A stretch of 19,578 nucleotides of DNA from an uncultured Prevotella sp. (GTDB lineage: Bacteria > Bacteroidota > Bacteroidia > Bacteroidales > Bacteroidaceae). The notes under the pieces are model-generated. The model did no database searches and was not told the origin of the DNA. It saw only the letters and a program-made list of their open reading frames with translations. Of the stretch, positions 1 through 7,569 are shown in pieces. The stretch lies in NCBI GenBank assembly GCA_934230685.1, contig CAKQFF010000023.1:1-19578 (forward strand). The letters run 5' to 3'. A program made the position numbers and the translations under genes. The number at the start of each line of letters is the position of its first letter. Within the stretch, counting starts at the first letter, position 1.

Positions 1-63
1 TGGCATGGGAAGAGAATTCATGTATCTGTCTTAACATGCAACTAATCGCTATTTTATCCCGAA

Positions 64-318
64 TTGGGGTATATATTATCTTACATTTTACTCATAATAT
101 CATCAGTTCCAACTTTATTAATGCTACTCTGTGGCTTAGACTACTCTTTATTTGAAATATTGAGTTGGTATATATTGTTGGATATAAACAAATTGATGCT
201 GCCAATTGCAACTATCGTGTTCCTTAGTGTAACATATTGGTTGCCAGTAAAGGAGATAGCAAAAATACAGCAAACATATAAACATTATATAAGAGTTAAA
301 AATAACAATGGAAAATAA
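64..318 (+). CDS. Small hydrophobic membrane protein, unknown function
   Basis: I do not recognise this 84-residue protein. It has a long hydrophobic stretch at about residues 2-24 and another at about 35-60, followed by a basic, polar tail rich in Lys and Asn, so a two- or three-helix inner-membrane protein is likely. The only start in the open frame is TTG at 64, because an in-frame stop lies at 43-45; no ATG gives a comparable product, so the start is uncertain. Its last 11 bases overlap the ATG of the DUF4407 gene at 308, which suggests translational coupling and a shared role. Base composition is AT-rich like the next two genes and unlike the rest of the window. It could be a chance frame, but the tight overlap and regular hydrophobic pattern argue for a real gene. 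Confidence 0.5.
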   Translation: MGYILSYILLIISSVPTLLMLLCGLDYSLFEILSWYILLDINKLMLPIATIVFLSVTYWLPVKEIAKIQQTYKHYIRVKNNNGK

Positions 319-877
319 AAAGACTTTTCAACGTATATTATGGACTATAGCAGGTGCGGAAATTCCCATATTGGAAAAATGCAGGACAGACCATAAAAAA
401 TTCGGAGCAATGGGAGCTACCATTGCAATGACTTCATTCATTGCATTCCTGTCTGGAACTTCTGCAGCATGGTTCTTTACACAAAGTGGAACCGAGACTT
501 CAGGAAAGATTGGTTGGGCTATGGCTTTTGGCATAGTCTGGGCTACCCTTATCTTTTGCATTGACAGAAGTTTGGTTATCACTATGAAAAAGAATCCCAA
601 GAAAACGTCAAGAACATGGTGGGTAGTACCATTCGTATCACGTGCTTTACTCGCTCTTATTATTGCATTCATGGTTTCAATACCTTTGGAACTTGTTGTT
701 TTTGAGGATTTCATCTCTGAACAAGAGTATCTTTGGAACGAGAATAAGTCAAATATGTTATCTAAAAATTCAAGAGCTAATCGTGAAAGTGAAGAGGCGC
801 AAGAGGTTATAGGTGAAGGGAACAATAGTTTGATAAGACTTGATGGTCAAAAAACAATCCTTAGAGGGAGAAGTTGA
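308..877 (+). CDS. DUF4407 family protein, N-terminal part (frameshifted)
   Basis: This is the membrane half of a DUF4407 protein, a family with a helical bundle of transmembrane segments and a large coiled-coil region; its function is not known. Three hydrophobic segments are visible at about residues 33-57, 68-93 and 108-132, and the FCIDRS motif after the second is what I recall as typical of DUF4407. After residue 132 a charged helical region begins, then the frame runs into a stop at 877. The natural continuation is found in the +1 frame from about 850. The junction is an A6 run at 849-854; removing one A joins the two frames into one protein of about 526 residues. The gene therefore looks frameshifted, by a real mutation, a sequencing error, or slippage at the A-run. 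Confidence 0.8.
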   Translation: MENKKTFQRILWTIAGAEIPILEKCRTDHKKFGAMGATIAMTSFIAFLSGTSAAWFFTQSGTETSGKIGWAMAFGIVWATLIFCIDRSLVITMKKNPKKTSRTWWVVPFVSRALLALIIAFMVSIPLELVVFEDFISEQEYLWNENKSNMLSKNSRANRESEEAQEVIGEGNNSLIRLDGQKTILRGRS

Positions 878-1889
878 AACTTTAAAGCAAAACTTATCTG
901 CGGAAAGTGCAAAACTCAATAACCCTACAACATCGGCTTACAAACAAGCCAATAAAGGATTAAAAGCTGCCAATACTCGCATTGCAAGTTTGCGTAATCA
1001 ATTGCCAAATGCAGACCAATGGCAAAAGAACAATATAAGGTATAGTATTGGCGAGTGGCAAAAAAAACGCAACTCTTACGCTGCCATTATGAAATCAGAG
1101 GTTATGAAGTGGAATAAGCCAGTTCACGAAAAAATTGCAGACTTGAACGATCAGATGGCAAATAAGGTAGAACAAGTCAAGCAGAAAATAAAAGAAATGG
1201 ATAATACTCAAAGTCAAGTAAATGCCGCCCAATCAAGGCGTGCAGTTCTCATACAGCAAAGAGATTCACTTATTAATGCTCATGATGAGACTATGAAGCA
1301 AGGCAATCACTTCATCCAAAATTTTGAAATATTGGAATATGCTGTGGGAAGAAAGAATATAGATTGTGCCAGATGCCATGGTAAGGGAAAAATAAAAAAA
1401 ACCAACTCTTCCGGATATATTCAAGATGTACAATGCGCAACCTGCAATGGAACAGGACATACAATAACAGACTTGCCTACAGAATGGTATTTCCTTTGGT
1501 TGATTCGCTTGCTATTCTTTATCATAGAATTATTGCCTACGGTTGTTAAAATAGTAATGCCTATAGGAGCTTACGACCGAATGGTTTATGCAGAAGAGAA
1601 AGATATGGAGAAGTATCTTAATTCTTCAACTTATCTTGACCGTATTCGTAATATGCATGATATGGAGTTAAGAAATCACGAGGAGCAACTTCGAGTACAG
1701 AAAGAAGCCGAGCAAGAAATCCGCAAAAAACTTATTGCGGAAATGAAAGATGCTCAATGGGAAATAGCCGAGACTGCTGTTAAAAAATGGAAAGAGATAG
1801 AACTTCAAAAATTAAGAGTTTCCTCAGAACAGAAGAATCAAGAATCTTCTCGACCAAACGACGCACGTAGAACAGAATACGTTGTGTAA
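843..1889 (+). CDS. DUF4407 family protein, C-terminal part with DnaJ-like zinc finger
   Basis: This is the continuation of the frameshifted DUF4407 gene. The frame can start at TTG 840 or ATG 843, but the protein reads best as fused to the upstream frame. Numbered from 840, residues 1-165 form a Lys/Glu/Gln-rich coiled coil. Residues 176-207 then hold two CxxCxGxG modules (C176/C179 and C199/C202), the repeat that makes up the zinc-binding region of DnaJ. A fourth hydrophobic segment follows at about 216-240, rich in Phe and Leu and ending in a Pro-Thr-Val-Val-Lys stretch like the last membrane helix of DUF4407. The protein ends with a second coiled coil of about 90 residues. The zinc module sits just before the last membrane helix, so it probably faces the same side as the coiled coils. 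If translated separately from ATG 843, a split two-protein version is possible. Confidence 0.75.
   Translation: MVKKQSLEGEVETLKQNLSAESAKLNNPTTSAYKQANKGLKAANTRIASLRNQLPNADQWQKNNIRYSIGEWQKKRNSYAAIMKSEVMKWNKPVHEKIADLNDQMANKVEQVKQKIKEMDNTQSQVNAAQSRRAVLIQQRDSLINAHDETMKQGNHFIQNFEILEYAVGRKNIDCARCHGKGKIKKTNSSGYIQDVQCATCNGTGHTITDLPTEWYFLWLIRLLFFIIELLPTVVKIVMPIGAYDRMVYAEEKDMEKYLNSSTYLDRIRNMHDMELRNHEEQLRVQKEAEQEIRKKLIAEMKDAQWEIAETAVKKWKEIELQKLRVSSEQKNQESSRPNDARRTEYVV
849..854 (+). other. A6 run at the DUF4407 frameshift junction
   Basis: Six adenines lie exactly where the reading frame must change from the 308 frame to the 840/843 frame. With five adenines the codons would read Gln-Lys-Gln-Ser-Leu-Glu and the two halves join cleanly. 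With six, the upstream frame stops at 877. Confidence 0.7.
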
Positions 1890-1903
1890 AAATATATTGT
1901 AAT

Positions 1904-2074
1904 ATGGAAAAGAAATCATCATTTAGAATACCTGGACTTTCCTTTTCTTGGAAAATGGCTTTGGGTATTACGCAAGCAAAACAAAACTTTAGTAGGAAAA
2001 CAGGTATTCCTACTTCCAAAAGTGGACTTGAAAGAAAAATAGGTAGCTTTATTTTAAAGAAAATTTTTGGATGA
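1904..2074 (+). CDS. Short basic protein (56 aa), unknown function
   Basis: An ATG at 1904, 14 bases after the DUF4407 stop, opens a 56-codon frame ending in TGA at 2072-2074. The product is strongly basic, with Lys and Arg spread throughout and very few acidic residues. It has a central block reading SFSWKMALGITQAKQNFSRK followed by a TGIPTSKSG stretch. From memory this resembles short uncharacterised basic proteins in other Bacteroidota and beyond that share a 'SWKxxLGIxxAK...TGIPT' core; I could not verify this. The close spacing suggests co-transcription with the DUF4407 gene. Charge and size would fit a nucleic-acid or membrane-surface binding protein, but that is inference only. Confidence 0.6.
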   Translation: MEKKSSFRIPGLSFSWKMALGITQAKQNFSRKTGIPTSKSGLERKIGSFILKKIFG

Positions 2075-2136
2075 TTCTCAGAAAAGGCAAATTAATATAT
2101 AATACTTTATGAAGCAGAATTATCCTACAACACAAT

Positions 2137-2189
2137 AAAAAAATTAACGGCCATTACACGACTGTATAGAATCGTATAATGACCGTTAA
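2137..2189 (-). terminator. Intrinsic terminator of the Bax inhibitor-1 family gene
   Basis: Arms 2144-2161 and 2172-2189 are complementary over 18 positions, with two exceptions that become G-U pairs in the minus-strand RNA, and a 10-base loop. In the minus direction the stem is followed by seven consecutive T (A-run 2137-2143 on the + strand). It lies about 45 bases after the stop of the gene ending at 2233. In the + direction the two exceptions are C-A mismatches and only mixed T-rich sequence follows, so it probably acts mainly on the minus strand but may also stop the + strand cluster. Confidence 0.85.
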
Positions 2190-2232
2190 TCCTTTTATAT
2201 TTCTACTTTATCAATAAAGCCCTTGTTTCTGC

Positions 2233-2955
2233 TTACTCCTTGTTGTTTCCAAATATGCGGAGCAGATAGAGGAAGAGGTTGATGAAGTCGAGATAGAGAG
2301 TCAAGGCACCGAGAAGAGCCAACTTCTGTGTTGCCTCACCGGCATCGGGCGCCATCTGACACATTTCCTTTATCTTCTGAGTGTCGAAGGCTGTAAGACC
2401 TACAAAGATCAACACTCCCACGTAGCTGATGATAAGGTCGAAACCTGAGCTGCGTACAAACATGTTGACTACGCTTGCGATGATGATACCAATGAGCGCC
2501 ATGAACAATATCTTACCCATTGAGCTGAGGTCGGTCTTGGTGGTGTAGCCCACAAGAGCCATTGCTCCGAACGTTCCTGCCGTGATGAAGAACGTCTTGG
2601 CTATGACAGCCGTGGAGAAGGCAAAGAAGATGACCGACAATGTCGCACCGTTTACCACCGAATAGAGGATGAACAACAGTGTTGCGGTAGACAGCGACAG
2701 CTTGTTGATGGCTCCGCTGATGGCAAACACAAGGGCAAACTCAGCTATGATGAGACCCCAGAACAACACCTTGCTGCCAAATATCATTGCCACAAGCGAG
2801 GGCGATGTGGCTACGCCAAAGGCCGTAAGGCCCGTTAAGGCAAGTGCAAGTGTCATCCATACAAATACCTTGCGCATGAGCGCAGGGAATGCCGTTGACA
2901 TAGAGAATCCGCCCTGACGGAGCGAGTCAACGTCGTACCAATTTTCCTGTTTCAT
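2233..2955 (-). CDS. Bax inhibitor-1/YccA family membrane protein
   Basis: This 240-residue protein is almost entirely hydrophobic, with about seven predicted membrane helices, and matches the Bax inhibitor-1 (UPF0005) family in length and layout. The start is polar and contains Met-Ser-Thr-Ala-Phe before the first helix. The end carries the GALTLYLDFINLFLYLLRIF segment that is characteristic of the family, including the conserved Asp-Phe-Ile-Asn. Relatives include the E. coli YccA protein, which modulates the membrane protease FtsH, and the pH-sensitive calcium-leak channel BsYetJ; which activity applies here cannot be read from sequence. It is a single-gene unit with its own good promoter (3007-3038) and terminator (2137-2189), and is divergent from the DUF3332 gene. 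Confidence 0.93.
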   Translation of the reverse strand: MKQENWYDVDSLRQGGFSMSTAFPALMRKVFVWMTLALALTGLTAFGVATSPSLVAMIFGSKVLFWGLIIAEFALVFAISGAINKLSLSTATLLFILYSVVNGATLSVIFFAFSTAVIAKTFFITAGTFGAMALVGYTTKTDLSSMGKILFMALIGIIIASVVNMFVRSSGFDLIISYVGVLIFVGLTAFDTQKIKEMCQMAPDAGEATQKLALLGALTLYLDFINLFLYLLRIFGNNKE

Positions 2956-3006
2956 AATTTTCCTTGTTTATTGTTTTATTATTGTTTCAGCTTGTATATT
3001 CTGTTG

Positions 3007-3038
3007 CAAATATAATTGGATATAACTATACAAGCAAA
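3007..3038 (-). promoter_or_regulatory. Bacteroidota-type promoter for the Bax inhibitor-1 family gene
   Basis: On the minus strand the -7 box TATATTTG (3007-3014) is preceded by TTTG (3035-3038) with a 20-base spacer, matching the TTTG-N19-21-TAnnTTTG consensus of Bacteroides primary sigma factor promoters. Expected transcription start is near 3001, giving a leader of about 45 bases to the ATG at 2955. Confidence 0.75.
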
Positions 3039-3137
3039 TAGTATGCCGACTATTTATATTAAATTAACCCGACATAATATTTTATATATAAACTCATCCA
3101 CCAACGAGATTATGTGGAAATAGCTTGCATATATCAA

Positions 3138-3145
3138 TATTTTTG
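3138..3145 (+). promoter_or_regulatory. Candidate -7 promoter box for the DUF3332 gene
   Basis: TATTTTTG fits TAnnTTTG and lies 38 bases before the ATG at 3184. No good TTTG is found at the expected -33 position, so the assignment rests on the -7 box and location only. Confidence 0.45.
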
Positions 3146-3183
3146 ACGAATTTTGTAGCTATAACCTATAAAAAAGACAGCTT

Positions 3184-3741
3184 ATGAAAATGAAACATCT
3201 CAAAGTGTCGGCTCTTTTTCTCGCCGCAACTCTGCTCACAACCTCTTGTGTAGGTTCTTTCTCTCTATTCAATCGCGTGGCTAAGTGGAATTCTCATGCC
3301 ACTGACTCTAAATTTCTTAACGAAATCATCTTCATTCTCATATCTCCTGCCTATGCTGTATGTGCTGTTGCAGACGCTCTTGTGTTCAACACTGTTGAGT
3401 TCTGGTCGGGCAGCAATCCTATGGCACAGAAGATAGGCACCACAGAGGAGGTGCTTGGCAAGGATGGCCGCTACTATGCAGTGACAACTCTCAAGGACGG
3501 ATATGAGGTGAAGAACCCCGACGGCGAGGTTATACGCTTCGTTTATGACAAGAAGAACGACTCGTGGTCGCAGGTGCAGAATGGCAAGAAGACCGAAATA
3601 TTCCGATTCAACGAGGATGGCACTATACAGGCCAACTTGCAGAATGGTCGCACTATAAAGGTTAAGCCTGATGCTGCTGGCGTGTTCGAGACACGCATGG
3701 CGGTGAATGGTGCCAACTTCTATGCGATAAACAGAAATTGA
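3184..3741 (+). CDS. DUF3332 family lipoprotein
   Basis: This 185-residue protein begins with a lipoprotein signal peptide: basic start, hydrophobic run, and LLTTSC with the lipid-accepting Cys at residue 22. A second hydrophobic segment at about 45-70 (ISPAYAVCAVADALVFNTVE) is followed by the FWSGSNP motif, which I associate with DUF3332. The C-terminal 100 residues are polar, with short strand-turn repeats built around Asp-Gly and Asn-Gly. Function is unknown; the protein is expected in the periplasm or outer membrane. Its last codons and stop lie inside the left arm of a 42-bp perfect inverted repeat (3731-3907). It is a single gene, divergent from the Bax inhibitor-1 family gene and convergent with the S41 protease operon. 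Confidence 0.85.
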   Translation: MKMKHLKVSALFLAATLLTTSCVGSFSLFNRVAKWNSHATDSKFLNEIIFILISPAYAVCAVADALVFNTVEFWSGSNPMAQKIGTTEEVLGKDGRYYAVTTLKDGYEVKNPDGEVIRFVYDKKNDSWSQVQNGKKTEIFRFNEDGTIQANLQNGRTIKVKPDAAGVFETRMAVNGANFYAINRN

Positions 3742-3907
3742 ATTTTGAGTTTTGAATGTTGAGTTTTGAATTGTGCGCTTTGCGCATTAGGAATTGTTCA
3801 ATTAGGAATTGAGATTTATTAAATCAAAATTCAAAATTGAATAACTCAAAATCGCCAACGGCGATAATTCAAAACTCAACATTCAAAACTCAAAATTCAA
3901 TTTCTGT
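3731..3907. repeat. 42-bp perfect inverted repeat with 93-bp spacer
   Basis: Arms 3731-3772 and 3866-3907 are exact reverse complements over 42 bases. Each arm contains two tandem 14-mers, TTGAGTTTTGAATG then TTGAGTTTTGAATT (left arm 3745-3758 and 3759-3772). The left arm starts inside the DUF3332 gene, so the inverted copy duplicates the last coding bases and stop codon. The spacer holds a small hairpin (TGCGC/GCGCA, loop TTT) at its left end, a second (ATCGCC/GGCGAT) at its right end, and two copies of an AATTAGGAATTG-type unit between. In RNA from either strand the arms would form a long stem, so it may act as a bidirectional stop between convergent genes. Confidence 0.9.
3848..3865 (-). 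terminator. Possible terminator of the S41 protease operon
   Basis: Stem ATCGCC (3851-3856) and GGCGAT (3860-3865) with a 3-base loop is followed in the minus direction by a short T run. It lies about 90 bases after the protease stop at 3956. The T-tract is short, so this is moderate evidence only; it also sits inside the larger inverted repeat. Confidence 0.4.
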
Positions 3908-3955
3908 GAAAATCCCCTCCAGATATTCTATCACTCCATATTCCGGATGGGCCTT

Positions 3956-5521
3956 TTATTTTGTAGCTATTTCCACAGCACGGCAAACGATATGGTTTGC
4001 CTCGTTCATTATGCGGAAATATTCGTTCATATCCCAAATGTCGCGGGCGATGAGAGCCTTGAGCTGACAGCGTAGCATAGGAAGTGTCTTCTTGCATTCC
4101 TCTTCATTGTATGGCTTCAGCTTCAGTCGCTCTGCCTCGGCAAATATGCTGTCGGTCATTGCCGACGGTACTTCAAACTTACTCACATAGTCATCAAACG
4201 ACGGATAGCTCGCCTTAAGTTCCTCACGATGCTGGTCTACATAGCGCAAGGTGGCATTGATGATGAGCGAGCGAGCCACTATCTGACGATGCAGCTTGGT
4301 GTATTGGGTAGTGTCGAGCGGCACAAACTCGTCAGGCATTATGCCTCCACCGCCATACACTGTGCGATGACGGCGAAGAGTCTGATACTTCAGTGAGTCG
4401 GCAAAGTGGATTGAGTCGGCCGAATACAACTCGCCATGCTTGAAACGCTTCTCTATGTCCATGGCATAGTCCTCAAGATCGCCCTTCTCATAGGGCTTCT
4501 GAATGCAACGTCCAGAGGGAGTGTAGTAGTGGGCAATAGTGAGACGTATCATTGAGCCATCCTCAAACTCTATAGGACGCTGCACCAATCCCTTGCCAAA
4601 CGAGCGCCGACCTATGACTGTGGCACGGTCTTGATCCTGCAAGGCACCCGTAAGAATCTCGGCAGCCGATGCCGAAAACTCATTCACAAGCACATATACA
4701 TTACCCTTGAGCAATCGGCCTCCACCGTCGGCTTTATACTCCATACGCTTCTGCGCACGTCCCTCGGTATATACAATGAGGTCGTTCTTCTTCAAGAACT
4801 CTTCGGTAATCTTGACTGCTGCCTGCAAATAGCCACCGCCATTATCCTGGAGGTCGACAATGAGGTCGCGCATACCTGCACGCTGCAAAGAGTCGGCTGC
4901 GTGCATAAACTCACCGTATGTGGTGGCTCCGAACGAACCAATGCGTATGTAGCCCAACTTAGGGCGTATCATATAGTAGGCATCGATGGTATACAATGGT
5001 ATCTTGCCACGGTTGACTGTGAAATACAACAACTCGTCCACGCCACGACGCTTGATGCCAAGCTTAACCTTGGAGCCTCGCGGTCCACGCAGACGACGCA
5101 TAATGTCATTGCGCTTCATCTTCACTCCGGCAATAGTGGTGTCGTTGACGGTGATGATACGGTCGCCGGCAAGTATACCCACCTTCTCAGAAGGGCCCTT
5201 GACTACAGGCTGAATGATGAGCAGTGTGTCCTCCACCATATTAAACTGCACACCTATACCTTCGAACGAGCCATTCAGAGGCTCATTCATCTCCTTTGTC
5301 TCCTTGGCAGTGGTATAAGTGGAGTGAGGGTCAAGCCCCTTGAGCATACCGCGTATGGCATCCTCCACGAGCTTGTTCTCGTCAACAGAGTCGACATATA
5401 GGTTGCTGACAGCAAGATTGGCTATCTGCAACTTGCGCAATGGATTGTTGCGCTGGGCGGTCACGCCAATTGCCACGGCAATGACAAGAAGCGTGAATAT
5501 CGCGATTCTCAATGATTTCAT
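3956..5521 (-). CDS. S41 family (C-terminal processing) peptidase
   Basis: An exported serine protease of the CtpA/Prc type, which cleaves envelope proteins near their C-termini. Residues 1-22 form a signal peptide ending VTA, followed by Gln23. A PDZ domain covers about 85-170 (GSFEGIGVQF ... GDRIITVND). The S41 catalytic domain runs from about 185 to 345, with the Ser in EFSASAAEI (Ser285 by analogy with CtpB spacing), Lys310 in SFGKG, and Gln314 four residues later, the usual Ser-Lys-Gln set. A helical tail of about 150 residues follows, as in other Bacteroidota members of similar length (521 here). It is the last gene of a unit with parE, 42 bases downstream of it. Substrates are not known from the sequence. 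Confidence 0.93.
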   Translation of the reverse strand: MKSLRIAIFTLLVIAVAIGVTAQRNNPLRKLQIANLAVSNLYVDSVDENKLVEDAIRGMLKGLDPHSTYTTAKETKEMNEPLNGSFEGIGVQFNMVEDTLLIIQPVVKGPSEKVGILAGDRIITVNDTTIAGVKMKRNDIMRRLRGPRGSKVKLGIKRRGVDELLYFTVNRGKIPLYTIDAYYMIRPKLGYIRIGSFGATTYGEFMHAADSLQRAGMRDLIVDLQDNGGGYLQAAVKITEEFLKKNDLIVYTEGRAQKRMEYKADGGGRLLKGNVYVLVNEFSASAAEILTGALQDQDRATVIGRRSFGKGLVQRPIEFEDGSMIRLTIAHYYTPSGRCIQKPYEKGDLEDYAMDIEKRFKHGELYSADSIHFADSLKYQTLRRHRTVYGGGGIMPDEFVPLDTTQYTKLHRQIVARSLIINATLRYVDQHREELKASYPSFDDYVSKFEVPSAMTDSIFAEAERLKLKPYNEEECKKTLPMLRCQLKALIARDIWDMNEYFRIMNEANHIVCRAVEIATK

Positions 5522-5563
5522 AAACTATTATACGACTTAAACATTACACGTTCATCACATGAC

Positions 5564-7516
5564 TTAAACAATATCGTCCTCCGGCAAGTCCTCTTCCACC
5601 ACAAGGTTCTCGATGATGAAGTTCTGTCGCTCCATTGTGTTCTTTCCCATGTAGTATTCAAGGAGTTTCTGCACCTGGTCGGTCTTATGCAGAGTCACTT
5701 GTTCAAGTCGCATGTCAGGACCTATGAAGTGGGCAAACTCATCAGGCGATATCTCACCGAGACCTTTGAATCGTGTTATCTCAGGGTCGGGACCGAGGTC
5801 CTTGATAGCCTGCAAGCGCTCTTCCTCGCTATAGCAGTAGCGAGTGATGAAGTCGTTTTTCTTCTCCTTGCCCTTAAGTCGTGCGTCGGCATCAGCCACC
5901 ACCTGCTTGTTCTTGATCTTTGTGCGGCGATTGCGCACACGGAACAATGGGGTCTGCAACACATACACATGACCCTTCTTTATGAGGTCGGGGAAGAACT
6001 GCAGGAAGAAGGTAATGATAAGCAGTCGGATGTGCATACCGTCCACATCGGCATCGGTGGCAACTATCACCTTGTTGTAGCGCAGGGAGTCGAGACCATC
6101 CTCAATATCGAGCGCAGCCTGAAGCAGATTGAACTCCTCGTTCTCGTAGACCACCTTCTTGGTCAGTCCGTATGAGTTGAGCGGTTTGCCTCGCAACGAG
6201 AACACAGCCTGTGTGTTTACGTCGCGGCTCTTGGTGATAGAGCCACTGGCTGAGTCGCCCTCGGTAATGAATATCGACGATTCCTCCTTGCGGTCGTTCT
6301 TGGCATCGGAATAGTGTATGCGGCAATCACGCAGCTTTCTATTGTGAAGATTGGCCTTCTTGGCACGCTCACGAGCCAACTTTGTAACGCCAGCCATAGC
6401 CTTGCGCTCACGCTCGCTCTCGGTTATCTTCTGCTGCATAACCTCAGCCACATCGGCATGTATATGCAGGAAGTTGTCTACCTCAAGCTTCACAAAGTCG
6501 CCAACATACTTGTTGATGCTCTCTCCACCGGGAGCCATCTGCAAAGAGCCGAGCTTAATCTTGGTCTGACTCTCGAACATAGGTTCCTCAACATTTATGG
6601 CTATGGCAGCCACAAGTCCGTTGCGAATGTCGGTGAACTCGTAGTTCTTGCCGAAGAACTCCTTTATGGTGCGGGCTATATGCTCCTTGAAGGCACTCTG
6701 ATGAGTACCGCCCTGGGTGGTATGCTGACCATTGACAAATGAGTGATACTCCTCGCCATACTGGTTGGTATGGGTGAAAGCAATCTCTATGTCCTCGCCC
6801 TTGACGTGGATGATAGGATAGAGAGGGTCGGTGGTCATGGTGTCGGTCAGGAGGTCGGCAAGACCATTGCGCGAGAGAATGCGGTGACCGTTGTACATGA
6901 TTGTAAGCCCCGTATTAAGATATGTGTAATTGCGGAGCATGGTCTCCACGATGTCGTCGTGGAATGAGTAGCCTACAAAGAGCGTTGGGTCTGGCTCGAA
7001 GAATATGAAGGTGCCGTTCTCGTCGTCGGTATCAGTGGTCTCGTCGCTGGTCAGGTTGCCCTTCTCAAACTTCAGAGCACGCACTTTGCCGTCTCTGTAA
7101 GACTTAACCTCGAAATTAGCCGATAGAGCGTTGACCGCCTTCACACCCACACCATTCAGTCCGACACTCTTCTTGAAAGCCTTTGAGTCGTACTTGCCTC
7201 CCGTATTGAGCACCGATACAGCCTCAACAAGCTTGCCTTGAGGAATGCCTCGTCCATAGTCGCGCACGGAAACACGCGACCTTTCATCGATATCCACCTC
7301 TATACGCTTTCCGGCATTCATCTTGAACTCGTCGATAGAGTTGTCGATTACCTCCTTCAGCAATACGTAGATACCATCCTCTGGCAGATTGCCATCGCCA
7401 AGGCGACCTATATACATACCGGGACGAGTGCGCACGTGCTCCATGTCGGAGAGGTGGCGAATGTTGTCGTCGGTATACTGTACTGTGGGTTGTGGGTTAT
7501 TTAATTCTTCTTCCAT
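5564..7516 (-). CDS. parE: DNA topoisomerase IV subunit B (ParE)
   Basis: The ATPase subunit of topoisomerase IV, which with ParC separates linked daughter chromosomes. From the ATG at 7516 the protein has 650 residues. The GHKL ATPase fold shows EVIDNSIDE (about 55-63, with the catalytic Glu and Asn), DYGRGIP (86-92) and [10 protein letters not shown] (119-128). The Toprim domain shows EGDSASGS (from 419) and DADVDG (from 488), which bind magnesium. A RFKGLGE motif follows at about 582, and the C-terminus contains [14 protein letters not shown] as in other Bacteroidota ParE. The frame extends nine codons upstream to a TTG at 7543, but that stretch is not conserved in kind and the ATG is preferred. 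The short length and absence of a GyrB-type insert in the Toprim region favour ParE over GyrB. Co-transcribed with the acetyltransferase-like gene upstream and the protease downstream. Confidence 0.93.
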   Translation of the reverse strand: MEEELNNPQPTVQYTDDNIRHLSDMEHVRTRPGMYIGRLGDGNLPEDGIYVLLKEVIDNSIDEFKMNAGKRIEVDIDERSRVSVRDYGRGIPQGKLVEAVSVLNTGGKYDSKAFKKSVGLNGVGVKAVNALSANFEVKSYRDGKVRALKFEKGNLTSDETTDTDDENGTFIFFEPDPTLFVGYSFHDDIVETMLRNYTYLNTGLTIMYNGHRILSRNGLADLLTDTMTTDPLYPIIHVKGEDIEIAFTHTNQYGEEYHSFVNGQHTTQGGTHQSAFKEHIARTIKEFFGKNYEFTDIRNGLVAAIAINVEEPMFESQTKIKLGSLQMAPGGESINKYVGDFVKLEVDNFLHIHADVAEVMQQKITESERERKAMAGVTKLARERAKKANLHNRKLRDCRIHYSDAKNDRKEESSIFITEGDSASGSITKSRDVNTQAVFSLRGKPLNSYGLTKKVVYENEEFNLLQAALDIEDGLDSLRYNKVIVATDADVDGMHIRLLIITFFLQFFPDLIKKGHVYVLQTPLFRVRNRRTKIKNKQVVADADARLKGKEKKNDFITRYCYSEEERLQAIKDLGPDPEITRFKGLGEISPDEFAHFIGPDMRLEQVTLHKTDQVQKLLEYYMGKNTMERQNFIIENLVVEEDLPEDDIV

Positions 7517-7569
7517 TTTTCTCTTGTTTTGTCCTACCCTCAAGGGTAATCATAATTGTCAACCGTCAA

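Noticed and set aside
1..45. End of an upstream gene
   Set aside because: All three + frames are open for short distances, but none can be tied to a protein family from so few codons.
848..855. Programmed -1 frameshift at an A-AAA-AAC type slippery site
   Set aside because: The heptamer is not in the needed phase relative to the upstream frame, and a -1 shift would not reach the downstream frame, which needs +1 or -2.
1780..2019. Minus-strand frame of 79 codons at the end of the accessory cluster
   Set aside because: It covers the end of DUF4407 and most of the 56-residue gene antisense; the + strand reading has better spacing and a protein-like pattern.
4631..5401. Long + strand open frame (256 codons) opposite the S41 protease gene
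   Set aside because: It is a shadow of a clearly recognised gene on the other strand; the translation is rich in His, Thr and Leu without family features, as expected from antisense of this codon usage.
5687..6742. Two + strand open frames opposite parE
   Set aside because: Both lie within the conserved ParE Toprim and transducer coding regions and show no domain of their own.
7517..7543. Nine-residue extension of ParE from a TTG start
   Set aside because: An ATG nine codons downstream gives a normal ParE N-terminus; the extension contains a small palindrome and no family-like sequence.
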